NCBI GenBank assembly: GCA_016207865.1 | Contig: JACQZD010000129.1 | Coordinates: forward strand, 1 to 7,939 | Direction of reading: 5' to 3' | Source: Nitrospirota bacterium | GTDB taxonomy: Bacteria > Nitrospirota > Thermodesulfovibrionia > UBA6902 > DSMQ01 | Length of the DNA stretch: 7,939 nucleotides | Part shown: positions 1 through 6,995 of the stretch, piece by piece | How the letters are laid out: each line of letters begins with the position of its first letter | Numbering within the stretch: the first letter of the stretch is position 1 | Translations under genes and position numbers: made by a program | Notes under the pieces: generated by a model | Seen by the model: the letters and a program-made list of their open reading frames with translations, nothing else | Told to the model about the DNA's origin: nothing | Database searches by the model: none

Positions 1-1194
1 ATAGAGCAGAAAGAGGGATTTACGACAATCATAGGAGACCCGGGCAGCGGAAAAACAACTCTCCTTAACGTATTCCTGGAGAAATGGAAGCCCAAGGCTG
101 AGATTGCAATGATTCTCACGCCGCGTCTGCTTCCTGAAGAATTTCTGGTCTCAGTCCTTGAAGACCTTAACATACAGCCTGCACAGAAAAACAAGAATGA
201 AATCATAAAGGCCTTCAGAGATTTCATGATAGCGAAATCTTCCGAAGACAAGCGGGTTATAATAATTATTGACGAAGCGCAGAATCTCCCTGCGGACACC
301 ATGGAGGAATTAAGACTGCTTTCAAACCTGGAAACCGACAAGGATAAACTCCTCCAGATAGTTTTATTAGGACAGCCTGAACTTGAATCAAAGCTGACAG
401 CGGCAAAATTAAGACAGCTCAATCAAAGAATACTCACAAGGATACATCTGCGCCCCTTATCGGATGAAGAGACTTCCGACTACATAAACCACAGGCTTAT
501 CAAGGCAGGCAAGAGGAATCTCAAAATTAATAAGAAAGCCGGGAAATTAATACCGAAATATTCAAAGGGCATTCCGAGGCTTATAAACATGCTGATGTCA
601 AGGACCTTAATGGCTGCATTCCTTGAGGAAAGCACCATTCTCCACCCCCGTCACATCCGCCATGCCGTAAAGAGCCTTCAGCATGACGACCTCAGCATTA
701 AAAAAGACGTTAAACTCATCCCCGCGCTGGCCGGGCTCCTGCTGGTTATTACAGCCGGTTTTTTCAGCTTCAGGTACCTGCCGGATTTTATTGCCGGATA
801 TCCCGTAACAATAACGGTAAATAATGAACTGCCTCCAACGATTGTCACGCCACAGCCGGCAGTCATTCCTCAACAGCAGGGCACAGAAAGCAATGTACAG
901 GATACTGCGGTAAAAACAGATGAGAGCGCATCTGCAAACGCGGACAATGCCGCCTCATCAGAGGGAAAAGAACCGGCAGGCAAATCAAAAGCCCTTGTCG
1001 GACAGTATGTAATCATCAGGGCTAATGCGGCTAATCTGAGGGATGCCCCTTCATTTACGTCCAACACAGTCAGGTGGGCCTTAAAAGGGGAAAAGTTTGA
1101 GATACTTGACAAGTCCGAAGACAGCAAGTGGTATCAGATTCTCCGCAGAGGGGAAAAACTCTGGATAGCCCGGGCAGTCGTGAGGGTTGAATAG
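1..1194 (+). CDS. ExeA/GspA-like AAA ATPase with C-terminal SH3 domain, 5'-truncated
   Basis: The frame is open from base 1, so the gene starts outside the window; the first internal ATG (109) would lose the Walker A motif and is not the start. 397 residues are visible. Walker A GDPGSGKTT is at residues 12-20, Walker B IIIIDEAQNL at about 87-96, a sensor-like IVLLGQPEL at about 120-128, and an arginine-rich RQLNQRILTRIHL stretch follows. A single membrane segment (about 238-258) leads to a Pro/Gln/Ala-rich linker, then a bacterial SH3 domain (about 333-397) containing ANLRDAPS. The family couples a cytoplasmic ATPase to a periplasmic domain that binds peptidoglycan, and helps assemble type II secretion secretins or pili (ExeA/GspA of Aeromonas). 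By family comparison about 40 N-terminal residues are missing. No secretion genes are visible here, so the exact role is open; the family assignment is secure. Confidence 0.9.
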   Translation: MEQKEGFTTIIGDPGSGKTTLLNVFLEKWKPKAEIAMILTPRLLPEEFLVSVLEDLNIQPAQKNKNEIIKAFRDFMIAKSSEDKRVIIIIDEAQNLPADTMEELRLLSNLETDKDKLLQIVLLGQPELESKLTAAKLRQLNQRILTRIHLRPLSDEETSDYINHRLIKAGKRNLKINKKAGKLIPKYSKGIPRLINMLMSRTLMAAFLEESTILHPRHIRHAVKSLQHDDLSIKKDVKLIPALAGLLLVITAGFFSFRYLPDFIAGYPVTITVNNELPPTIVTPQPAVIPQQQGTESNVQDTAVKTDESASANADNAASSEGKEPAGKSKALVGQYVIIRANAANLRDAPSFTSNTVRWALKGEKFEILDKSEDSKWYQILRRGEKLWIARAVVRVE

Positions 1195-1195
1195 A

Positions 1196-1357
1196 CGTTT
1201 ATAGCGTACAGCGCAGGTAACAGAATTATCTTATGAATAAAATAATCTAAAAAAATATGGTCTGTCATTCCTGCGAAAGCAGGAATCTATCACTTGATTG
1301 AATTGCTCTGGATTCCCGCCTGCGCGGGAATGACAACTTTTTGCAACGCTATAAACG
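1196..1357. repeat. 12-base inverted repeat enclosing the palindromic element
   Basis: CGTTTATAGCGT at 1196-1207 is the exact reverse complement of ACGCTATAAACG at 1346-1357. The left arm begins two bases after the ATPase stop codon, and the right arm merges into the 25-base tandem repeat. The 71-base hairpin element sits between the arms. It may be the border of an older insertion or simply a product of local duplication; no coding capacity lies between the arms. Confidence 0.5.
1264..1334. repeat. Palindromic REP/MITE-like element, copy 1 (71 bases)
   Basis: The ends GTCATTCC (1264-1271) and GGAATGAC (1327-1334) are inverted repeats. Each arm is itself a hairpin: ATTCCTGC-GAAA-GCAGGAAT (1267-1286) and ATTCCCGC-CTGC-GCGGGAAT (1312-1331), both with perfect 8-base stems. 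The core between them is AT-rich. A second copy with the same ends is at 7594-7669. Elements with these arms are dispersed in many bacterial genomes and, when translated, give the peptide VIPAQAGIQ, seen here in reverse at about 1305-1331. It lies between two + strand genes and may act as a transcription attenuator. No clear target-site duplication is seen. Confidence 0.85.
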
Positions 1358-1400
1358 CACAACGCAATAGACGCAATGAACGCACAACGCTATGAACGCA
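1351..1400 (+). repeat. Two 25-base tandem repeats overlapping the kinase-like gene start
   Basis: Bases 1351-1375 and 1376-1400 match at 21 of 25 positions; the core AACGCACAACGC is identical at 1354-1365 and 1379-1390. A partial further copy (AACGCT, 1345-1350) precedes them. The second copy contains the ATG at 1392, so the repeat forms the first codons and the leader of the downstream gene and replaces any recognisable Shine-Dalgarno sequence. Confidence 0.75.
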
Positions 1401-2369
1401 ATAAATTATACCGAGCAAGAGCTTCTTCAGATGATAAGCCTCTGGATTCCGCCTGAACGCATACCGCGGAAAGTCATGATAAAAGACACGGCGAATTTTT
1501 TCCGCGTGGATTATGATGACATTGTTGTGCTTAAAGGCATACCTTATTTCGTGCGCAATAACGAACGCGAAGGACGTTTCGGCATGGAAGACGAGCAAAA
1601 GTTCTGGGTCAAGCGCGCCATAGACCTTCTCACAGGCAGGGTTAAAATTTTAAAATGGGCGTTCAAGGAGCGCTATAAATCAAGAATAGGCGGGCTGGTT
1701 TTTGACTGTGTCCGCAGTCCCCTGAAAGAAGCCCGCATCCTGAAACTTGTCCGGGGCAGGGAGGATTTTGTTCAGGGCGAATCTACAAAGGATTCTGCCG
1801 GCAATTTTCTCAGAATTCTGGACTACATCAGGGGGAAAACGCTTGATGAAACAGTTCAGCTTAAAGGCAAAAATCACGAGGATTTTTTCTTTAACCATTA
1901 TCCGGGTCTTCTTTCTGAATTTATCGCAATCGTAAAGTCAATAAAATTCCTCCACGACAACGGCGAAAAACACGGAGACATACGCCGGGACCATTTGATA
2001 AAAGATTCCCGGACAGGAATTTACCGTTTAATTGATTTTGACTACAACTACCTGCACTATGAGAATAAATTCGGATATGACCTTTTCGGACTCGGCAATG
2101 TCTTGATTCATATTACAGGCAGGGGAGATATAACCACGCAGGACCTTTTACACAACGCTCCTGACAAATTCAGCCGTTTGACGGAAGACGACATAAATAT
2201 CGTATTCCATAACCGCGTAACTAATTTAAAAAAAATTTATCCGTACATACCTGAATCGCTTAACCGCATTTTAATGCACTTCTCAACAAGCGCCCGTGTA
2301 TATTACAATAATACCATGGAACTGCTTGAAGATTTGGGAGAGGTGCGGGAAGGAGTCTTAGCGTCATGA
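1392..2369 (+). CDS. Atypical Ser/Thr protein-kinase-like protein
   Basis: A 325-residue protein with the order of motifs of a protein kinase fold. A candidate beta-3 lysine is in VKILKW (K85 or K88) and a candidate helix-C glutamate in KEARILK (E113). The catalytic loop is HGDIRRDHL (H194-G195-D196), the metal-binding motif is IDFDY (D215-F216-D217), and D230 in DLFGLG fits the conserved helix-F aspartate. Departures from canonical kinases are HGD for HRD, arginine for the loop lysine, histidine for the loop asparagine and DFD for DFG; no glycine-rich loop is obvious. Residues 1-80 are not assigned. No membrane segment is seen, so it is probably cytoplasmic. An in-frame TGA at 1377-1379 bounds the start. 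ATG 1392 has no clear Shine-Dalgarno, and ATG 1431 is the alternative. The stop overlaps the next gene (ATGA). It could be an active small-molecule or protein kinase, or a pseudokinase; the substrate is unknown. Confidence 0.75.
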   Translation: MNAINYTEQELLQMISLWIPPERIPRKVMIKDTANFFRVDYDDIVVLKGIPYFVRNNEREGRFGMEDEQKFWVKRAIDLLTGRVKILKWAFKERYKSRIGGLVFDCVRSPLKEARILKLVRGREDFVQGESTKDSAGNFLRILDYIRGKTLDETVQLKGKNHEDFFFNHYPGLLSEFIAIVKSIKFLHDNGEKHGDIRRDHLIKDSRTGIYRLIDFDYNYLHYENKFGYDLFGLGNVLIHITGRGDITTQDLLHNAPDKFSRLTEDDINIVFHNRVTNLKKIYPYIPESLNRILMHFSTSARVYYNNTMELLEDLGEVREGVLAS

Positions 2370-2848
2370 AGAAAATTTTAGAGACAGAATCAAAAACAAG
2401 AGACAAACACATTTTGGTCGCTGTGGACCCGTCCGAAAGCTCAAAACGCGCCGTGCTTTATGTCGCTGATTTTGTAGGCGGATTCCCCGGTTTTACCGTC
2501 ACGCTTTTAAGCATCATTAATGAACCCGGAGAGGATTTTTTTGAGACGGACGATGAACGCAAGATATGGATCAGCAATGCCACGGAAAAATCCGTAACGC
2601 TGCTCGGAAAATACCGCCAGATACTAATTCAGTCGGGCTTCCCGGAAGAGAAGGTCAAAACCCGCGTCTGCGTAGATGCCCCGGGCTCGCTTACAGAACT
2701 AATCCTGTCATTTCAATGCGATTTAAACTGCTGCACCGTAGTTGTCGGCAGGCACCATAAATCAAAGACCGAAGAGTTTCTCTTCGGCAGTATATCAAGC
2801 CGGATTATACATGACGCAAAAAATTGCGCCATATGGGTGGTGGAGTAA
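2366..2848 (+). CDS. Universal stress protein (UspA family)
   Basis: A 160-residue single-domain protein, close to the usual Usp length. It opens its domain with HILVAVDPSESSKRAV (residues 15-30), where D21 corresponds to the nucleotide-contacting aspartate of ATP-binding Usps. The C-terminal half has VVVGRHHKSKTEEFLFGS (125-142), matching the G-x2-G-x9-G-S nucleotide loop except that the second glycine is H131. It ends in a typical AIWVV strand. A cytoplasmic stress or regulatory role is the family expectation. The start codon lies in an ATGA overlap with the kinase-like gene, and AAGGAG at 2350-2355 is well placed, so the two are translationally coupled and probably act together. It is convergent with the barrel gene, with 5 bases between stops. 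Confidence 0.9.
   Translation: MKKILETESKTRDKHILVAVDPSESSKRAVLYVADFVGGFPGFTVTLLSIINEPGEDFFETDDERKIWISNATEKSVTLLGKYRQILIQSGFPEEKVKTRVCVDAPGSLTELILSFQCDLNCCTVVVGRHHKSKTEEFLFGSISSRIIHDAKNCAIWVVE
2769..2787 (-). terminator. Candidate terminator of the - strand operon, inside the Usp gene
   Basis: A perfect 8-base stem CCGAAGAG/CTCTTCGG with a 3-base loop. Read on the - strand it lies about 67 bases past the barrel gene stop and is followed by TCTTTGATTTAT, a moderately U-rich tail. On the + strand the following bases are not U-rich. The hairpin is within Usp codons for the variant nucleotide loop, so it may instead be a by-product of coding sequence. Confidence 0.45.
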
Positions 2849-2853
2849 AGGGT

Positions 2854-4098
2854 TCAAAACTCATACCGCATCTGAGTATACAGATTATCATTCTTCTCCA
2901 ATTGTCCGAACCGGCTCCACTCGTCGCCGCCGCCAAAGATATTTCCCCCGATTGCAGCCCAGCTATTATCTGAGAGATTGTATTTAATTTCGGGATTCAG
3001 CAGATAATCTCCATCAGATGTGCTGTAAAAGGAAAAAAACGAAAGTCTCAGTGTTTGATGCATAAGAAATTGTGTGACTCTTGCCGAAGTAAGCTGCTGC
3101 AATTTTCTTTCCTGCGGAAATCCTGCCGGAATATTTCTTTCATATTCTGAATAATCGTGCATATATTCAGCGTAATACTGAAGCCCCATCGTAAAATCCT
3201 CCCATATCTGCCTCTGATAACCAAACAAAATTTTTGACTGTGAGTTTGCTATCATGGGGTCAGTGCCGGATTCATCCTGCCTTGAATCGTAGTAGCCGGC
3301 TTCAACGCTCAGGACGCCGCTCAGCGCCCTTCCCTGCGCGCTTGCGCCGTAAACCGAGAGTTCAGGATAAAATAGGTCCATCTTGGTTGTTGATGACATG
3401 CTGTCAGGATGCATTGCAGACTGCCTGAAAAACCCGCGATAATAATACAGCGATGTATCAAAGCCGGCAATATCGCGGTATATCCTTAATGCGGTCTCTG
3501 TATGATCAAGACTGCTTGACGGCTCCCTCTCTTCCCGGTTTGTAACCGCCGGCATGGGGTCAAACATATAAAACCTGTTGCCGTCAGGATAAACATTCGG
3601 TTCAAAAAATGGAATAACAATCACCTCTGCCGAAACAGCGGATGGATATACGCCCATCTTTATGCCGTCAACTCCCTTTTTAAGATATTCCATGGGCCTG
3701 CCTGAAAAAAATGCTTCGTAGTCTTTGGGAAACACATCATTTATGAAAATTAAATCGCCAACCCCCCATGTAATAACCTGCCTCCCAATCCTTAAATCCC
3801 ATTTTGAAGAAGTAAAATCAACATACCCTTCCCTCATCTCCAAATCCGCTCCTTCGTCAACATGGTCATAAAAGGCATCTGTTTTAAAAAACAGCCGTAA
3901 CGGTTCCCTGTCTGCTTCAAGTTTTAACTGAAGCCTCTCCTCCGCCCATTTAAAATCACCGCCGTCAGGATTGGATCTGTCAAGGTCCGCAGAATAGTTG
4001 CCCTGAAGAAAGCCGTGGAGGGAAATATCTTCCGCACCGGCAGGAGTTAATATTAAAAGCGTTATTGAACATACAATCAAAAGAATAAGACGCTTCAT
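2854..4098 (-). CDS. Outer-membrane beta-barrel protein (porin-like, possibly DUF1302-related)
   Basis: From ATG 4098 the protein has 414 residues: a signal peptide (MKRLILLIV..., likely cut after TPAGA, residue 22), then alternating-hydrophobicity strands rich in Tyr, Trp and Asp turns, and a C-terminal ...TQMRYEF. The final phenylalanine fits the signal recognised by the Bam machinery. The stretch DLRIGRQVITWGVGDLIF resembles barrels found beside LolA-like proteins and RND exporters; DUF1302 membership is a recollection of pattern, not a search result. An upstream in-frame ATG (4137) would add 13 residues and overlap the methyltransferase gene, but GGGAGG at 4108-4113 directly favours 4098. 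It is the last gene of the five-gene operon, 14 bases after the methyltransferase stop. The likely job is passage or anchoring of a substrate at the outer membrane; the substrate is unknown. Confidence 0.82.
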   Translation of the reverse strand: MKRLILLIVCSITLLILTPAGAEDISLHGFLQGNYSADLDRSNPDGGDFKWAEERLQLKLEADREPLRLFFKTDAFYDHVDEGADLEMREGYVDFTSSKWDLRIGRQVITWGVGDLIFINDVFPKDYEAFFSGRPMEYLKKGVDGIKMGVYPSAVSAEVIVIPFFEPNVYPDGNRFYMFDPMPAVTNREEREPSSSLDHTETALRIYRDIAGFDTSLYYYRGFFRQSAMHPDSMSSTTKMDLFYPELSVYGASAQGRALSGVLSVEAGYYDSRQDESGTDPMIANSQSKILFGYQRQIWEDFTMGLQYYAEYMHDYSEYERNIPAGFPQERKLQQLTSARVTQFLMHQTLRLSFFSFYSTSDGDYLLNPEIKYNLSDNSWAAIGGNIFGGGDEWSRFGQLEKNDNLYTQMRYEF

Positions 4099-4107
4099 CG
4101 CGTTTGT

Positions 4108-4113
4108 CCTCCC
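4108..4113 (-). promoter_or_regulatory. Shine-Dalgarno that sets the barrel start
   Basis: GGGAGG read on the - strand, 9 bases before ATG 4098. Its first G is the last base of the methyltransferase stop codon TAG (4113-4115), so termination and re-initiation are adjacent. This is the reason for rejecting the longer start at 4137. Confidence 0.8.
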
Positions 4114-4763
4114 TAAAGTTTTCCGGCAAGGATGCACACAAAGCCCGCGCCGTCCGCAAATCCGTTAACTGCCTTTTCCCTTACTGGACTTTCAACCGGA
4201 GGCAGGCATAATGTTGACGAATACGCCTCAACACTCAAACCCGCCCTTTCTATCATGCCTGCAGCTTCGCCGACGCTGTAAAACCTTGCATATTTGTATA
4301 TGTGGTGTCCTCCGGCTTTTTTCTTCATATAGAATTCGCCCCATGAGCTTTCTCTGTTAATAATTCCCGCAATCAAGCCTCCGCCATGTTTTAAAACCCT
4401 TCCTGCCTCGCGGATTATTTTTTCAGGGTCTTCTGCAAAACATAGAGTAAAGATTATAAATACACCGCCGAACGACCCGTTCTCAAAGGGGAGTTCCTCC
4501 CCCTTTGCTTTTTTTACCTCTATGCCGCGCCTCTTTGCTATATTTAATAACTTAGAGGATGGGTCTATCCCGCACTCAATTCCCAATTTTTTTGCAAACC
4601 TCCCTGTCCCCACGCCAATTTCAAGAAAAGGATGTTCAAGGTCTTTCATAAGAAGCTTTACTGCAGCAGCCTCCGTTTCAAAAAGCACTTTCCCCTCAGG
4701 GCTTTCAAACCATTTATCGTAATCTTCCGCACCTCTGTCAAAGGCCTCAATAATATCTGTCAT
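4113..4763 (-). CDS. Class I SAM-dependent methyltransferase
   Basis: A 216-residue cytoplasmic protein without signal peptide. Motif I is LEIGVGTGRF (residues 47-56), the acidic residue closing strand 2 is D67 in GIDPSSKLL, followed by KGEELPFENGSFGGVF (88-102) and the strand-5 region EAGRVLKHGGGLIAGII. This is the UbiE/Methyltransf_11 style of fold that moves a methyl group from S-adenosylmethionine to a small molecule. The N-terminal FDRGAEDYDKWF is typical of the group. The substrate cannot be read from the sequence; there is no cysteine set like that of arsenite methyltransferases. The start codon overlaps the LolA-like stop (ATGA), so expression is coupled. Its position between a periplasmic and an outer-membrane protein is odd and may mean that it modifies a lipid or metabolite handled by them (inference). 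Confidence 0.88.
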   Translation of the reverse strand: MTDIIEAFDRGAEDYDKWFESPEGKVLFETEAAAVKLLMKDLEHPFLEIGVGTGRFAKKLGIECGIDPSSKLLNIAKRRGIEVKKAKGEELPFENGSFGGVFIIFTLCFAEDPEKIIREAGRVLKHGGGLIAGIINRESSWGEFYMKKKAGGHHIYKYARFYSVGEAAGMIERAGLSVEAYSSTLCLPPVESPVREKAVNGFADGAGFVCILAGKL

Positions 4764-5545
4764 TCAATCCATTTCCTGGGCGGCTGTTTAAGAAACCGCT
4801 CGCTGAAAAGGCTGTCCTCAAGGCCTATGTTGTAATCCGTTTTTGTAAATACAGTCTCAGTCCTATGCCCGCTCTGGAGATTTTTCATCGTCCTTTTTGT
4901 AACAGTCGGGAAACCCTTCACGTCTTTTACTTCATCAGCAGTAAAAACCCTGCTCAATTCGCCTTTCCTGTCATAATACTCTTCTTTTAACGGCAGGAAA
5001 TTGACTTTATCAATCCATGAGAGTCTGTAGCTGTAATCAACATCCTGCACCTTCGGGGCGCTTTTTATCACATAGCAGTCCCTTGTCCCGGTTTTTTCTT
5101 CCTTAACAATGCTGTGCGTATCATCCTCAATATCCCTTCCGGAAACATCCTCATATGTGAAATCAGAGCCGACAAAACTTGAACTCTTATCCTGAGCGGC
5201 AATTCTTCTTACCATATTGATTGCAGGCACAAAGAGCCATCTGTCGTCATCTTTTGCGGGATATTTATAAACCATAAACGTCAGGTCTTTAACGTCGGCC
5301 GGCTGAAAGAAATACATGAAATACTTCTGCTCCCCGCCTGATGCGCCGTAATTTTTTCTCAGCATTGCAAGCTCCCTGATCCTCTCCTGCCCGCTCTTGC
5401 TTATGAGCTTCATCAATACCCGCGCCTTAAAATCCCTGCCCTGATAATGAAACGCCTCCTGTGATTTCTTTATTACTCCAACAGCATCAACGGCAAATAC
5501 TTTAAGAGGCAATAGCATTATAAGCAGCAAAATGAAGAATCTCAT
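4760..5545 (-). CDS. LolA-like outer-membrane lipoprotein-sorting family protein
   Basis: From ATG 5545 the protein has 261 residues with a signal peptide MRFFILLLIMLLPLKVFA, cut near residue 18, so it is periplasmic or anchored at the envelope. The family signature is clear: DDRWLFVPAINMVRRIAA (90-107) followed by SSSFVGSDFTYED (111-123), as in the LolA_like group (PF17131) often annotated 'outer membrane lipoprotein-sorting protein'. These have the half-barrel fold that carries lipid or acyl chains. The longer start at 5578 puts 11 polar residues before the signal peptide; GGAGG before ATG 5545 supports the shorter form. It lies 37 bases after the permease gene and overlaps the methyltransferase by 4 bases. 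Family members usually accompany an RND/MMPL transporter, which is not visible here. Confidence 0.87.
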   Translation of the reverse strand: MRFFILLLIMLLPLKVFAVDAVGVIKKSQEAFHYQGRDFKARVLMKLISKSGQERIRELAMLRKNYGASGGEQKYFMYFFQPADVKDLTFMVYKYPAKDDDRWLFVPAINMVRRIAAQDKSSSFVGSDFTYEDVSGRDIEDDTHSIVKEEKTGTRDCYVIKSAPKVQDVDYSYRLSWIDKVNFLPLKEEYYDRKGELSRVFTADEVKDVKGFPTVTKRTMKNLQSGHRTETVFTKTDYNIGLEDSLFSERFLKQPPRKWIE

Positions 5546-5554
5546 CTTCTTAAA

Positions 5555-5560
5555 CCTCCA
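5555..5560 (-). promoter_or_regulatory. Shine-Dalgarno that sets the LolA-like start
   Basis: TGGAGG read on the - strand, 9 bases before ATG 5545. It lies inside the longer reading frame that begins at ATG 5578, which has no comparable site, so 5545 is the better start. Confidence 0.8.
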
Positions 5561-5582
5561 GTTAAATTGTTTGTTCATTATT

Positions 5583-6968
5583 TTATACCTCCTGTTTTTT
5601 TCCCTGAAGCCCTTTGAGAAATATCTCGTCCGTAGAAAGAGTAATATATTCCTTGGGTGTTATTTTTATTGTTTGGGAACCTTTCTTTACGGCCCACATG
5701 AGAAGCGCTGCAAGAATTCCCGTATAAAGAACTGCAAATCCATATTGAATATATGGAATATCCGGTAAAAGTTCAAGGATATTCCTTTCTTCAATTATCC
5801 CCTTAGCAAAGAATAGCCCCTCAAATTTTTCCCTATAAAGCGTAAATGGCAGGTATCCAAAGAAAAACCCCGGGAGGGCCGCCAAGCCGGTAAGGTATCC
5901 CATAGCTGTTCTTGCATATGCTCTTATCTCACAGCCTATCATCAGGACAGCGCCTATGCCGAGGAGCGGGCCTCCAATAAGATGTCCCCAATGAAATCCC
6001 CACTTATACTTGCCGGCCTCTACAACAACCGGAATATCCCAGCCAAAGAATATCCAAGTAATAAGTATTGTTATATTGAGCATGAGGATAGCTATAAGCA
6101 ATGCCGTAAAGGGCATGAGTCCTGTGAACATTGTTTGTGTTATTTTCGCCACTTTCATGGTATCAAAAAATTTTTTCGGCATATGAAGGGAATGAGGCGC
6201 CATAACAGCGCATTCCGTTCCAAACCCTGTTTTTGCAATGCCGAAACCAAGTAAAAAACCAACTAATGTCTTCAGGAATATTTCTATCCAGGGCAGTCTT
6301 CCAATACTGTTAGCCGTCTCTCCCTTAAATGCGGTCCAGAAAGTTGATGCCAGCAATAAAAACAGAAATGCAGTCAGGATTATTCTTAGAGGGTCCTTAT
6401 ATGGTTTATATTCAGGGTCATAACATAAACTTTCAGTCGGATATTCAAGTTCAACACAGTGTTTAACAGTTGCGTGTGTCTCATGGTGTTTCATAAAACC
6501 GGCAACATTAAGTTTTGCCATAAACAAAAATGCAAGAAATGCAAATGGAATGCTCACCATTGCCACAACTAAAGATGTAAGGCTCATAGCCGCAATCCCG
6601 CCTAAATAGTGCCAGGTAGTGCATCCCTGCGCAATCCTTGTGCCAAGCCCGAAAGTGGCCCCGCCTAAAAATGAGAGCACCGCAATACTAAAAGGATATT
6701 TGGCCCAGGCTTTATTTTCCCTCTCAAAGATTGTTACAAGAAATGCGCCGGCCAAAATGCCGACTATAATCCAGTGAATATCTGCATCATACAGTCTTGA
6801 GATATAGTCGGTCTTTAAAATATTTTCCTCAAGAGAGCCGAACATCTTTGCAAGTCCTGTGGTTATGGGTATCGGCGTCTCATATTTAAGGTAATAAATT
6901 ACCTCTGCAAGACCGACTAAAAATCCGCCCCATACAAAAGACCATGGTTTTGTTAAAATTTTTTTCAT
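5583..6968 (-). CDS. YeeE/YedE-family sulfur-compound permease
   Basis: From ATG 6968 the protein has 461 residues with around ten or more hydrophobic segments, an inner-membrane protein. Three cysteine-bearing motifs match the pattern of the YeeE/YedE (thiosulfate permease TsuA) family: GTRIAQGCTTWHYLGG with C106, KTGFGTECAVMAPHS with C243, and GGPLLGIGAVLMIGCEIRA with C336. In the characterised member, conserved cysteines line the pathway and relay thiosulfate. The large soluble loop (about 153-190) adds C161 and C172, and the protein is longer than compact TsuA, so the substrate may be thiosulfate, another sulfur species or a selenium compound. ATG 6983 is a possible longer start, but AGGGGG just before 6968 favours the shorter form. 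An exported rhodanese gene lies 27 bases upstream, where other bacteria often have a cytoplasmic TusA-like partner. Confidence 0.88.
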   Translation of the reverse strand: MKKILTKPWSFVWGGFLVGLAEVIYYLKYETPIPITTGLAKMFGSLEENILKTDYISRLYDADIHWIIVGILAGAFLVTIFERENKAWAKYPFSIAVLSFLGGATFGLGTRIAQGCTTWHYLGGIAAMSLTSLVVAMVSIPFAFLAFLFMAKLNVAGFMKHHETHATVKHCVELEYPTESLCYDPEYKPYKDPLRIILTAFLFLLLASTFWTAFKGETANSIGRLPWIEIFLKTLVGFLLGFGIAKTGFGTECAVMAPHSLHMPKKFFDTMKVAKITQTMFTGLMPFTALLIAILMLNITILITWIFFGWDIPVVVEAGKYKWGFHWGHLIGGPLLGIGAVLMIGCEIRAYARTAMGYLTGLAALPGFFFGYLPFTLYREKFEGLFFAKGIIEERNILELLPDIPYIQYGFAVLYTGILAALLMWAVKKGSQTIKITPKEYITLSTDEIFLKGLQGKKQEV

Positions 6969-6973
6969 AATAA

Positions 6974-6979
6974 CCCCCT
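6974..6979 (-). promoter_or_regulatory. Shine-Dalgarno that sets the permease start
   Basis: AGGGGG on the - strand, 5 bases before ATG 6968. The upstream ATG at 6983 sits almost on top of it and has only AT-rich sequence before it. Confidence 0.7.
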
Positions 6980-6995
6980 GCATTTTTAATTTATT

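Noticed and set aside
1264..1334. Possible CRISPR repeats
   Set aside because: Only paired palindromic arms with one spacer-like core; no regular array of repeats.
1290..1598. 102-codon - strand frame with VIPAQAGIQ near its end
   Set aside because: It is antisense to the kinase-like gene and runs into the palindromic repeat; no family resemblance.
4113..4763. Arsenite or thiol-specific methyltransferase
   Set aside because: Conserved cysteines of arsenite methyltransferases are absent and nothing identifies a thiol substrate; only the general fold is supported.
5740..5757. CCATAT...ATATGG inverted repeat
   Set aside because: It lies within permease codons, is short, and has no regulatory context.
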